38,352 nucleotides of DNA from Thermodesulfovibrionia bacterium (lineage in GTDB: Bacteria; Nitrospirota; Thermodesulfovibrionia; UBA6902): assembly GCA_020057065.1 (NCBI GenBank), contig JAGVGM010000319.1, forward strand, positions 1 through 38,352, written 5' to 3'. A model generated the notes under the pieces. The model was not told the origin of the DNA. It ran no database searches and was given only the letters and a program-made list of their open reading frames with translations. The translations under genes and the position numbers were made by a program. Position 1 is the first letter of the stretch; every line of letters starts with the position of its first letter. Shown one piece after another: positions 1-8,497 of the stretch.

Positions 1-28
1 AAGGTTGTTTGCAGATTAATATCCAATT

Positions 29-57
29 GTAGGGGCGGGTTTCAAACCCGCCCCTAC
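29..57. repeat. G+C-rich palindromic intergenic repeat
   Basis: A near-perfect palindrome: 14-base arms (GTAGGGGCGGGTTT and its complement) around a single central base. A second, left-truncated copy lies between psd and pssA at 2229-2253. It stands in an otherwise gene-free stretch (1-455) in which I see no convincing gene, riboswitch or T-box. It can form a hairpin in either strand, but no T-run follows, so it is not a standard terminator. Confidence 0.75.
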
Positions 58-425
58 GGTTATCATATTCCTTCATCATATTGATACGCAGGTATTATCT
101 TTTATTGCATTTATAGCCACAACTATCCCAAAACTATTTATTAATGTTTGAAGTCTTCTATATTAAACGAAAGTTGATGTTGTTGATCCTGGTTAGTTAT
201 AAAGCATGGATGTTTAAATCACTCTGACAAACTTTATGAAAGCGTATGATCATTTATTTGCTCTCCTTTTCCTCTCTTTTGAAATTTATAGTCAAGTCTC
301 CACAACTGCGACATTACAGCAACTTATTCAGAAAACTTATATATGTTGAAATGTTTACACTTTCAAAAACCCCTTTAAATCTGATATTATTTCAGGGTCT
401 GTATGAGACGGGAATTATAATTTAG

Positions 426-1469
<1,044 letters not shown>

Positions 1470-1477
1470 GAACAGTG

Positions 1478-1505
1478 GTTAGTTGTCAGTTGTCAGTTGT
1501 CAGTA
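1478..1505. repeat. Heptanucleotide tandem repeat (GTCAGTT, four units)
   Basis: Four consecutive 7-base units, GTTAGTT then GTCAGTT twice and GTCAGTA, start 8 bases after the ilvC stop. This is one of several arrays in the window that share a 7-base period but not a sequence. No coding role is visible here. Confidence 0.8.
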
Positions 1506-1507
1506 AG

Positions 1508-1587
1508 AAAAAATCCCCCTTAATCCCCCTTTGTCAAAGGGGGAATTTATCCCCCTCTTTGACAAAGAGGGGTTAGGGGAGATTTTT
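1508..1587. repeat. Double-hairpin intergenic repeat before psd
   Basis: Two adjacent perfect hairpins: 9-bp arms at 1525-1533/1535-1543 (CCCCCTTTG) and 10-bp arms at 1552-1561/1563-1572 (CCCCTCTTTG). They are flanked by TCCCCCTTAA on the left and TTAGGGGAGATTTTT on the right. The right end puts an AGGGGAGA purine run about 11-18 bases before the psd ATG. A relative of the right half recurs at 4552-4587 before the patatin gene, and a related pair lies at 13681-13764 between oppD and oppF. Confidence 0.75.
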
Positions 1588-1595
1588 ATATAATC

Positions 1596-2228
1596 ATGTT
1601 CCAATTCGCACAAGAAGGTTATCCCTTCATAATCACATTTGCTGCATTCACGGCTGTGGCAGCTCTTCTCAGGATTCACTGGCTGACAGCGGTTTTCGTG
1701 ATACTTACGCTGTTCATGTTCTATTTTTTCAGGGATCCCGACCGGACCACTGCCCCTGAAAAAAATGCATTCTATTCTCCGGCTGACGGGAAAATTATCG
1801 TCATTACCGAAGCGAAAGAGGATGAGATATTACATGAGAATGCATTGAAGATAAGCATTTTTATGTCACCGTTGAACGTTCATGTCAACAGGGCTCCATG
1901 CGATGGAATGGTAAGAGAAGTAAAATACTTTCCGGGAAAATTTCTCTCTGCTTTTAAAGACGAGGCTTCAATTGTAAATGAGCATATATCCATGCTTCTT
2001 GAGAACGACAAGCACGGCAGGATTGTGGTAAAACAGATCGCAGGCTATGTTGCGAGGCGGGCTGTCTGCAGGGTAAAACCCGGGGATGCTCTTAAACAGG
2101 GACAGAGGTACGGTGTAATTAAATTCAGTTCGCGGCTTGATGTCTTCTTGCCTTTAAGTACTGCAGTTAAGGTAAAATCAGGCGACAAGGTAACGGCGGG
2201 AGAAACGGTATTAGGAACAATTAAGTAA
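1596..2228 (+). CDS. psd: Phosphatidylserine decarboxylase, short (archaeal/proteobacterial) type
   Basis: Decarboxylates phosphatidylserine to phosphatidylethanolamine at the inner membrane, using a pyruvoyl group made by self-cleavage. The 210-residue length fits the short PSD subfamily. Two hydrophobic segments occupy about residues 10-47, followed by FRDPDR, the conserved YSPADGKI and the LNVHVNRAPCDG motif. The self-cleavage region near the C-terminus normally reads phenylalanine-Gly-Ser-Arg before DVFLP; here it reads F-S-S-R (Ser178-Ser179), so the residue before the pyruvoyl-forming Ser is Ser rather than Gly. The next gene, pssA, makes its substrate. The start has only a distant purine-rich site supplied by the preceding repeat. 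Family assignment is firm; the effect of the Gly-to-Ser change is unknown. Confidence 0.92.
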   Translation: MFQFAQEGYPFIITFAAFTAVAALLRIHWLTAVFVILTLFMFYFFRDPDRTTAPEKNAFYSPADGKIIVITEAKEDEILHENALKISIFMSPLNVHVNRAPCDGMVREVKYFPGKFLSAFKDEASIVNEHISMLLENDKHGRIVVKQIAGYVARRAVCRVKPGDALKQGQRYGVIKFSSRLDVFLPLSTAVKVKSGDKVTAGETVLGTIK

Positions 2229-2253
2229 GGGCGGGTTTGAAACCCGCCCCTAC
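2229..2253. repeat. G+C-rich palindrome between psd and pssA
   Basis: Begins on the base after the psd stop codon. GGGCGGGTT (2229-2237) pairs with AACCCGCCC (2241-2249) around a TGA loop, and CTAC continues the match to the copy at 29-57. It fills nearly the whole 36-base psd-pssA gap. It could act as an mRNA processing or attenuation hairpin within the operon, but there is no T-run after it. Confidence 0.75.
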
Positions 2254-2264
2254 AAAAACACATT

Positions 2265-2987
2265 ATGAAAAAAGGAATTTATTTACTGCCAAACACATTA
2301 ACGCTTTGCGGGATGTTCTGCGGCTTCTATGCCATTCTTGCATGCTTTAAAGACCATTTTATATACGCTGCATGGGCGATATTGATAGCCAATATTTTTG
2401 ACGGGCTTGACGGATGGGTTGCGAGACTGACAAACAGCACAACTAAATTCGGGGTTGAACTGGATTCACTTTCAGACCTTGTGGCATTCGGAGTTGCTCC
2501 TGCCGTCTTAATTTATAGCTGGGGTGACCTGCATGCCTTCGGCAGGATCGGATGGGGAGCAGTATTTATCTATGTGATCTGCGGCGCCCTGAGACTTGCG
2601 CGATACAACGTACAGATGGTCACTACCGAGAGCAAGGCGTTTACAGGTTTGCCCATTCCCGGGGCTGGCACAGTGGTGGCGTCTCTTGTTTTATTTTATA
2701 GTGATGTATGGGGAAGTCCGGGAGGGAAGAATTATATTTTTCTTTTTCTGCCTTTCCTGCTTGCAGTGCTTATGGTAAGCACCATGCGCTTTCACGCATT
2801 GAAAGAGATAAACTTTAAAGAAAGGAAGCCCTTCTGGCTTCTTGTAGTTATAGGAGCGGCTTTTGTGCTTATATTTATGTACCCGGAAATAGTGATATTT
2901 ATTTTCTCAATTATTTATGTAATATGGGGGATCATTGAGGGAACATATTTGTTCCATAGAAAAAGGAAATTGAAAAAGACGATTTAA
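2265..2987 (+). CDS. pssA: CDP-diacylglycerol-serine O-phosphatidyltransferase
   Basis: Joins CDP-diacylglycerol and L-serine to give phosphatidylserine and CMP, feeding Psd encoded just upstream. The 240-residue integral membrane protein carries the full CDP-alcohol phosphotransferase signature DG-x2-AR-x8-G-x3-D-x3-D at about residues 46-68 (starting DGWVAR and ending ELDSLSD), with the four catalytic and metal-binding Asp residues present. Several hydrophobic helices fill the remainder, and the tail is lysine/arginine rich (HRKRKLKK). The gene lies 36 bases after psd, separated only by a palindromic repeat, and leuA begins 10 bases after its stop. Co-transcription with psd is likely. No strong ribosome site is visible at the ATG. 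Confidence 0.95.
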   Translation: MKKGIYLLPNTLTLCGMFCGFYAILACFKDHFIYAAWAILIANIFDGLDGWVARLTNSTTKFGVELDSLSDLVAFGVAPAVLIYSWGDLHAFGRIGWGAVFIYVICGALRLARYNVQMVTTESKAFTGLPIPGAGTVVASLVLFYSDVWGSPGGKNYIFLFLPFLLAVLMVSTMRFHALKEINFKERKPFWLLVVIGAAFVLIFMYPEIVIFIFSIIYVIWGIIEGTYLFHRKRKLKKTI

Positions 2988-2997
2988 GTGGACCATT

Positions 2998-4506
2998 ATG
3001 AGAACAATAAAAATCTTTGATACGACATTAAGAGACGGAGAGCAGTCCCCTGGAGCTTCCATGAATGTAGGGGAGAAGCTTCAGGTAGCAAAACAGCTTG
3101 CAAGGCTCGGGGTAGATATCATTGAAGCCGGATTTGCGATCGCATCACCCGGAGATTTTGAGGCCATCAAGACCATAGGCAATGAGGTGGAAGGCCCTGT
3201 CATCTGCAGCCTTGCAAGGGCCAAAGAAGAGGATATCAAGCGTGCATGGGAAGCGATCAGGGAGGCGCCTAAAAAACGGATTCATACATTTCATTCAACT
3301 TCTGATATCCATCTTAAACATCAGTTCCGTGTCAGCCGCGAAGAAGCCCTGAAACGCTCTGTTGCGATGGTACAGCTTGCAAAGAGCTTTGTTGACGACG
3401 TTGAATTCTCACCAATGGACGCAACACGAACCGATATAGGGTATCTATGCGAAGTTGTTGAGGCTGTAATTGCAGCAGGCGCTTTGACAGTGAATATACC
3501 GGATACCGTCGGCTACAGCATACCCAGTGAATTCGGAGCGATGATAAAGGCGATATTTGAAAAGGTTAAAAATATCGATAAGGCCGTGATCTCCGTTCAT
3601 TGTCACAATGATCTCGGGCTTGCAGCATCTAATTCTCTGTCAGCGGTCCTTAACGGGGCAGGGCAGATCGAATGCACAGTCAACGGCATCGGAGAGCGCG
3701 CAGGCAACTGTTCCATGGAAGAGGTTGTTATGGCATTGAGAACGCGGCGCGACATATTCAACGCCGATACAAATATCAGGACCGAGGAAATAATGCGGAG
3801 CAGCAGGCTTGTTACAAAGATCACCGGTATGTATGTCCAGCCCAATAAAGCCATTGTAGGCGCCAATGCCTTTGCACATGAGTCCGGGATACATCAGGAC
3901 GGTCTGCTGAAAGAAAAATCCACGTACGAGATTATCAGACCTGAAACTGTCGGACTTCATAAAACAAAATTCGTCCTCGGCAAGCATTCAGGAAGGCATG
4001 CCTTCAGGACCAGGCTGAATGAATTAGGATATACCTTGAACGACGAGGAGCTGAACAAAGCATTTGAGCGTTTTAAAAGACTTGCCGATCTGAAAAAGGA
4101 GATTTATGACGAAGATCTCGAATTTCTTATTACAGAAGAATTCACGACGGTGCCTGAAAAATACAGTCTTTTCGACCTTAATGTTTCATCAGGTATGAAC
4201 CAAAGACCAAATGCTGTCATTAAGCTCAAGATCAACGGAGAGATAATTGAAAAGACAGAGCACGGAGACGGACCCGTGGATGCCGTCTTTAAGGCTATTG
4301 CCTCAATAACGGATACAAAAAGCAATCTGCTTAAATATGAGGTAAAGGCTATTACGGGCGGGACCGATGCGCTCGGGGAAGTTGTGGTCTCACTTGAAGA
4401 AGACAGCAATTCGGTCAGTGGTCACGGCAATGATACGGATATCATAATCGCTTCTGCAAAGGCCTATATAAACGCCCTGAACAAACTGGCGGCGAGAAAA
4501 AGGTAG
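2998..4506 (+). CDS. leuA: 2-isopropylmalate synthase
   Basis: Condenses acetyl-CoA with 2-oxoisovalerate, the first committed step of leucine synthesis. The 502-residue product has the standard bacterial long form: an N-terminal TIM barrel opening with FDTTLRDGEQSPGASM (catalytic Arg and metal-binding Asp), the metal-binding His pair in VHCHNDLG (His201, His203), NGIGERAGN, an accessory linker, and the C-terminal regulatory domain (from about residue 365) with the Gly-rich GGTDALGEV, which mediates leucine feedback inhibition in this family. It starts 10 bases after pssA, with only a weak GGA ribosome site. leuC and leuD follow, but after two unrelated genes; leuB is absent from the window. 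Confidence 0.97.
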   Translation: MRTIKIFDTTLRDGEQSPGASMNVGEKLQVAKQLARLGVDIIEAGFAIASPGDFEAIKTIGNEVEGPVICSLARAKEEDIKRAWEAIREAPKKRIHTFHSTSDIHLKHQFRVSREEALKRSVAMVQLAKSFVDDVEFSPMDATRTDIGYLCEVVEAVIAAGALTVNIPDTVGYSIPSEFGAMIKAIFEKVKNIDKAVISVHCHNDLGLAASNSLSAVLNGAGQIECTVNGIGERAGNCSMEEVVMALRTRRDIFNADTNIRTEEIMRSSRLVTKITGMYVQPNKAIVGANAFAHESGIHQDGLLKEKSTYEIIRPETVGLHKTKFVLGKHSGRHAFRTRLNELGYTLNDEELNKAFERFKRLADLKKEIYDEDLEFLITEEFTTVPEKYSLFDLNVSSGMNQRPNAVIKLKINGEIIEKTEHGDGPVDAVFKAIASITDTKSNLLKYEVKAITGGTDALGEVVVSLEEDSNSVSGHGNDTDIIIASAKAYINALNKLAARKR

Positions 4507-4518
4507 GGGGGACTAATT

Positions 4519-4587
4519 CCCCTCTATTAAGAGGGGATTAAGGGGTGTGTTCCCCTCTTTGACAAAGAGGGGTGAGGGGAGATTTTG
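4519..4587. repeat. Double-hairpin intergenic repeat before the patatin gene
   Basis: Second copy of the 1508-1587 family. The first hairpin is CCCCTCT at 4519-4525 with AGAGGGG at 4530-4536; the second is CCCCTCTTTG at 4552-4561 with CAAAGAGGGG at 4563-4572. It is followed by TGAGGGGAGATTTTG, almost the same right end as the copy before psd. It starts 12 bases after the leuA stop and separates leuA from the lipoprotein gene. Confidence 0.75.
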
Positions 4588-4638
4588 TAAATAAGAAATG
4601 TTTATTTTCAGGTCAATAACAAAGTAAGCCATTAACTT

Positions 4639-5523
4639 ATGATAACAGATAAATATTTCCATAAATTTATTATTTTTCTTATTCTCTCCTTTTTCATCAC
4701 TTCATGTGCGCCGCAGATACTTCCGCCGTCTAAACCTGCAAAAATAGCCGTAGTACTCGGCGCCGGGGCATCAAAAGGCTTTGCGCATATAGGAGTTCTG
4801 AAGGTTCTTGAATCAAACAGGATTCCCGTTCATATGATAGTCGGCACAAGCGCAGGGAGTTTTGTAGGCTGTCTTTATGCATACGGTTACAACGCATTTC
4901 AGTTACAGGAGCTTTCATTTTCATTACAGCGGTCGGACATAATAGATTTCGGCATGCCTGATATAGGATTTATTAAGGGTGAAGCGCTGGAGGAATTTAT
5001 TAATAAGAAGACAGAAAATATTCCGGTTGAAAAGCTTAAGATACCCTTCTATGCGGTTGCCACTGATATTCAAAGCGGCAGTGAAATGATCTTCAGCAGC
5101 GGTAACACAGGTACAGTAGTCCGTGCGAGCTGCTCTATACCGGGAGTGTTCAGGCCTGTTACGATAGGAGACCGGCTTTATGCTGACGGAGGCATTGTGA
5201 GCCCGGTAGCGGTGGATGCTGCAAAACAGCTCGGAGCAGATGTCGTCATAGCAGTGGACATTTCCTCCGATGTTGACACTACCCGGCCGGAAGGGACTAT
5301 TGACATGCTGCTGAAATCTTTGACCATCATGTATTCCAGGATCGCTCTGACACAACTCTCACATGCTGATATAGTGATAAAACCAAAGGTGGGATATATA
5401 GGTTCAAGCGATTTCACAAAGAGACATGAGGCTATCCTTGAGGGAGAAAAAGCGGCGATGGAGGTTCTGCCTGAGATCCAGAGTATAATCAGGAAATTGA
5501 AAGAAGAAGGCCGCCTGCAATAG
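4639..5523 (+). CDS. Patatin-like phospholipase lipoprotein
   Basis: Predicted membrane-anchored serine hydrolase of the patatin/RssA family acting on acyl esters in the periplasm or at the outer membrane. A lipoprotein signal peptide ends in the lipobox I-T-S-C (Cys23). The patatin catalytic core follows: oxyanion-hole stretch GAGASKGFAH (41-50), nucleophile elbow G-T-S-A-G with Ser71, and the second catalytic residue Asp183 in YADGGIVSPV. A typical RssA-like tail with ITQLSHADIVIKP completes a 294-residue protein, normal for the family. The true substrate is unknown. It lies between leuA and thyA in the same direction, with no obvious functional tie to either. A strong ribosome site is not visible before the ATG. 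Confidence 0.9.
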   Translation: MITDKYFHKFIIFLILSFFITSCAPQILPPSKPAKIAVVLGAGASKGFAHIGVLKVLESNRIPVHMIVGTSAGSFVGCLYAYGYNAFQLQELSFSLQRSDIIDFGMPDIGFIKGEALEEFINKKTENIPVEKLKIPFYAVATDIQSGSEMIFSSGNTGTVVRASCSIPGVFRPVTIGDRLYADGGIVSPVAVDAAKQLGADVVIAVDISSDVDTTRPEGTIDMLLKSLTIMYSRIALTQLSHADIVIKPKVGYIGSSDFTKRHEAILEGEKAAMEVLPEIQSIIRKLKEEGRLQ

Positions 5524-5621
5524 CAGTTATTTGAGTAACATTAGTTATACAGGAATCAATGACTTTTTAGTGATATTTGTGATAGGCTAAATCCGCAAAA
5601 ATAAAAATTACAGGAGTGTCT

Positions 5622-6338
5622 ATGTTTCCATTTTGTATAAATGCCAAAACGATCTCTGATGCGTGGTTCCAGATAATCTACAATATCTTTGAAAATTCCT
5701 ATACACAGAAGATCCAGAAAGGTTCTTTCGAAAAAGAACAATACAGACTTCAATATCCGGGATTGGCTATTTTTATTGAACATCCGTCTGAAGACATGAT
5801 CCCTGTGATGCCGCCCGGATCAAATTTACCTGCTCCGACTACAATGGAATATATTGAAGATTATTTTGTAAATTACCTGATGAACCCTGAATTGTCGGAG
5901 AATGAGACTTACAAATACGCAAGCAGAATTCACTACCCTATGCCGAAAGGCGGCACCCAGCTCGAACGGGTAATAGAGACGCTGAAAGAAACACCTCTTA
6001 CAAACCAGGCAATAGTAGAGATAGGTTCGCCAGAAGACCATGACCTTTGTATTGGCAATGACGGGAAACTTGATCCGCCATGCCTGAGACTTCTTGATTT
6101 TAAAGTCGTGCCTGTTAATGATGAAAATATCCTTACTGTAAGCTGCTATTTCCGTTCCTGGGATCTATGGGCAGGCCTTCCAACCAACCTCGGCGGAATT
6201 GAACTCCTGAAAAGATATGTTGCGGAAGAGACTGACCTTAAAAGCGGACCAATGTATGCTTACAGCTCCGGCGCGCATATTTACGGCTATCAGGAGGATA
6301 TCGCGAGATTGAGGACTTTAAAAACAAAAAAATCCTGA
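5622..6338 (+). CDS. thyA: Thymidylate synthase, archaeal (methanogen) type
   Basis: Predicted to methylate dUMP to dTMP. The 238-residue protein is unlike the long bacterial ThyA at its N-terminus but keeps the catalytic half: nucleophile Cys154 in DPPCLRLLDF, the dUMP-binding stretch YFRSWDLWAGLPTNLGG (equivalent to the RSCD and GLPFN segments of ThyA) and AHIYGYQ near the end (equivalent to THLYSNH). This matches the short family known from methanogens. I chose the ATG at 5622 because AGGAG lies 5 bases upstream; an in-frame GTG at 5616 overlaps that site. It sits between the patatin gene and leuC. Whether it uses folate or a methanopterin-like one-carbon donor cannot be told from the sequence. 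The family is fairly certain; the exact cofactor is not. Confidence 0.82.
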   Translation: MFPFCINAKTISDAWFQIIYNIFENSYTQKIQKGSFEKEQYRLQYPGLAIFIEHPSEDMIPVMPPGSNLPAPTTMEYIEDYFVNYLMNPELSENETYKYASRIHYPMPKGGTQLERVIETLKETPLTNQAIVEIGSPEDHDLCIGNDGKLDPPCLRLLDFKVVPVNDENILTVSCYFRSWDLWAGLPTNLGGIELLKRYVAEETDLKSGPMYAYSSGAHIYGYQEDIARLRTLKTKKS

Positions 6339-6395
6339 GAGACGTCTCCGCCTGCTTATGCGGTTTCAGGTCAATCAACTTTTTCAGGAGGAACT

Positions 6396-7652
6396 GTGAC
6401 TATTACGGAAAAGATCCTTGCAGCTCACTGCAGCAGGAAAGAGGTATCAGCAGGGGAATTGATCAACGCGAAGGTTGATCTCATCCTTGCCAATGACATA
6501 ACCGCGCCGATCTCGATAACAGAATTCAAAAAGATCGGCGTGAAAAATGTATTTGACAAGGACAGGGTTGCTTTTATACCTGACCACTTTGCTCCTCAAA
6601 AAGACATCAAGGCTGCTGAGCAGTGCAAGATGCTGAGGGAGTTTTCAAGAGAATACGGCCTCAGCCTCTATTTTGAGGTCGGGAGGATGGGAGTGGAACA
6701 TGCGCTTCTTCCGGAGCAGGGGCTTGTGGTGCCTGGAGATCTGATCATAGGCGCAGACAGTCACACCTGCACATATGGAGGGCTCGGAGCCTTTGCAACA
6801 GGCGTAGGTTCAACAGATGTGGCGTCTGCAATGGCAACTGGTGAATGCTGGTTCAAAGTGCCTGAGTCCATGAAATTCATCTATTATGGAAAATTGAATA
6901 AATGGGTTGGCGGAAAAGACCTGATACTGCACACGATCGGCGATATAGGAGTTGACGGCGCTCTTTACAGGGCCATGGAATTTACAGGCGAGGTCATCAG
7001 TTCACTGCCAATGTATGCAAGGTTGACCATGTGCAATATGGCTATAGAGGCCGGAGGGAAGAACGGTATCATAGCGCCTGATGAAATAACTGAACAATAT
7101 GTTAAGGGCAGGGCCAAACGTGAATATAAATTTTATTCATCCGACAAAGATGCAAAGTATGTTGAGGTTAAGGAATATGATTGCTCAAAGATCCCGTTGA
7201 CCGTATCCTGCCCTCATTTGCCATCGAACACAAAGCCTGCTGCAGAGCTTTCATTGATCACAATTGACCAGGTAGTTGTCGGCTCCTGCACAAATGGAAG
7301 GCTTGAGGATTTGAGAGAGGCGGCACAGGTGATAAAAGGGAAGAAGGTCCATCCCAATGTCAGAATGATTGTAATTCCGGCAACACAGCAGATCTATCTC
7401 GATTCTATGAAGGAAGGTCTGGCGGAGATATTTGTGAACGCAGGGGCGGTATTCTCAACTCCGACCTGCGGCCCGTGTTTGGGCGGGCATATGGGGATCC
7501 TTGCAAAAGGTGAAAAGGCGATCGCAACGACCAACCGGAATTTTGTAGGCAGGATGGGGCATCCCGAAAGTGAAGTTTATCTCTCAAACCCTGCGGTTGC
7601 GGCAGCGTCAGCGGTAATGGGAAGGATAGCGGTGCCGGAAGAAGTGAATTAA
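6396..7652 (+). CDS. leuC: 3-isopropylmalate dehydratase, large subunit
   Basis: Isomerises 2-isopropylmalate to 3-isopropylmalate together with LeuD, using a [4Fe-4S] cluster. The 418-residue length and motifs fit the archaeal/thermophile-type (aconitase-like) HacA/LeuC family: [27 protein letters not shown] and [11 protein letters not shown]. Cluster ligands are Cys298, Cys358 and Cys361. The start is a GTG at 6396, supported by a strong CAGGAGGA ribosome site 4-5 bases upstream; the N-terminus [11 protein letters not shown] is typical. leuD follows after a 116-base gap filled by a long inverted repeat. The LeuC/HacA distinction is not absolute, but the leuA and leuD neighbours favour leucine synthesis. 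Confidence 0.96.
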   Translation: MTITEKILAAHCSRKEVSAGELINAKVDLILANDITAPISITEFKKIGVKNVFDKDRVAFIPDHFAPQKDIKAAEQCKMLREFSREYGLSLYFEVGRMGVEHALLPEQGLVVPGDLIIGADSHTCTYGGLGAFATGVGSTDVASAMATGECWFKVPESMKFIYYGKLNKWVGGKDLILHTIGDIGVDGALYRAMEFTGEVISSLPMYARLTMCNMAIEAGGKNGIIAPDEITEQYVKGRAKREYKFYSSDKDAKYVEVKEYDCSKIPLTVSCPHLPSNTKPAAELSLITIDQVVVGSCTNGRLEDLREAAQVIKGKKVHPNVRMIVIPATQQIYLDSMKEGLAEIFVNAGAVFSTPTCGPCLGGHMGILAKGEKAIATTNRNFVGRMGHPESEVYLSNPAVAAASAVMGRIAVPEEVN

Positions 7653-7669
7653 AAGATCAAAGAGGATTT

Positions 7670-7749
7670 ATCCACAGATTTCGCAGATTGCACAGATTAA
7701 TAAAAAAATGCTTTAAAAGTAATCTGTGAAATCTGTGTAATCTGCGGAT
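7670..7749. repeat. Long inverted repeat of CACAGATT units between leuC and leuD
   Basis: Two 29-base arms, 7670-7698 and 7721-7749, are near-perfect inverted copies built of roughly 9-base units (CACAGATTT, CGCAGATTG, CACAGATTA) with a 22-base loop. On mRNA this would make a long stem just before the leuD ribosome site (AGGAGG), so it could affect LeuC:LeuD balance. A related inverted pair lies at 38113-38247. Confidence 0.8.
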
Positions 7750-7768
7750 TCATTTTTAGGAGGATACA

Positions 7769-8263
7769 ATGATTCTTAAAGGTAAAACATGGAAATTTGG
7801 CGACAATATAGATACCGATGCGATCATCCCGGCGCGTTACCTGAATACATCGGACCCGAAGGAGCTTGCAAAGCATTTGATGGAGGATGCTGACAAGGAC
7901 TTTCCCTCAAAGCTGAAAGCAGGGGATATGATTATTGCAAAGTCAAATTTCGGCTGCGGCTCTTCACGTGAGCATGCCCCCATTGCAATAAAAGCTGCGG
8001 GAATTCAGGCGGTGCTTGCGAAAAGCTTCGCGAGAATATTCTACAGGAACGCCTTTAATATCGGGCTTCCCATCTTTGAATCGGAAGAGGCTTCAGAAAA
8101 GATCGATCAAGGCGACGAGATCGAAATAGATGCAGATAAGGGTAAGATCAGGAATATAACAAAAGGTGAAGAGTATGCAGCAAAAACCATCCCTCCGTTC
8201 ATGCAGGAACTGATCTCCGCCGGAGGTTTGATAGAATGGACCAGGAAGCGGATCAAGGCTTGA
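7769..8263 (+). CDS. leuD: 3-isopropylmalate dehydratase, small subunit
   Basis: Swivel-domain partner of LeuC. The 164-residue protein is the compact small-subunit type and shows GDNIDTDAIIPARYL near the N-terminus (substrate-binding loop), NFGCGSSREHAP (about residues 64-75) and AKSFARIFYRNAFNIGLP. The start is clear, with TAGGAGGATACA directly upstream of the ATG. It pairs with leuC upstream despite the intervening inverted repeat. The following 234 bases (8264-8497) contain no gene or clear terminator that I can see. Confidence 0.96.
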   Translation: MILKGKTWKFGDNIDTDAIIPARYLNTSDPKELAKHLMEDADKDFPSKLKAGDMIIAKSNFGCGSSREHAPIAIKAAGIQAVLAKSFARIFYRNAFNIGLPIFESEEASEKIDQGDEIEIDADKGKIRNITKGEEYAAKTIPPFMQELISAGGLIEWTRKRIKA

Positions 8264-8497
8264 AGAGGCTTGATTAACTGAAACAGATAATGAGGCTACA
8301 GAAATATTATATAAAATTTTCTTTACTGCAATATATTAAGGCATTCTTAGTAAACTGTTGTGGTAACCTTCTTTAGGCTCTATATGTTAAAATTAAATAT
8401 AAATTTAAATTAGCGTACAGAGCGAAAAAAATGTCCGAACTTGTTATCCAATCTTAATCATATAGATTCTGCAATGAAAATTTAGACAGGAGTATAG

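Noticed and set aside
236-349. Small + strand frame of about 37 codons upstream of ilvC (ATG AAA GCG TAT...)
   Set aside because: No ribosome site, no recognisable product and no leader-peptide features such as runs of Ile, Leu or Val codons with a terminator.
1589-1594. TATAAT one base before the psd start as a promoter
   Set aside because: Transcription would start inside the gene; psd is more likely expressed from upstream.
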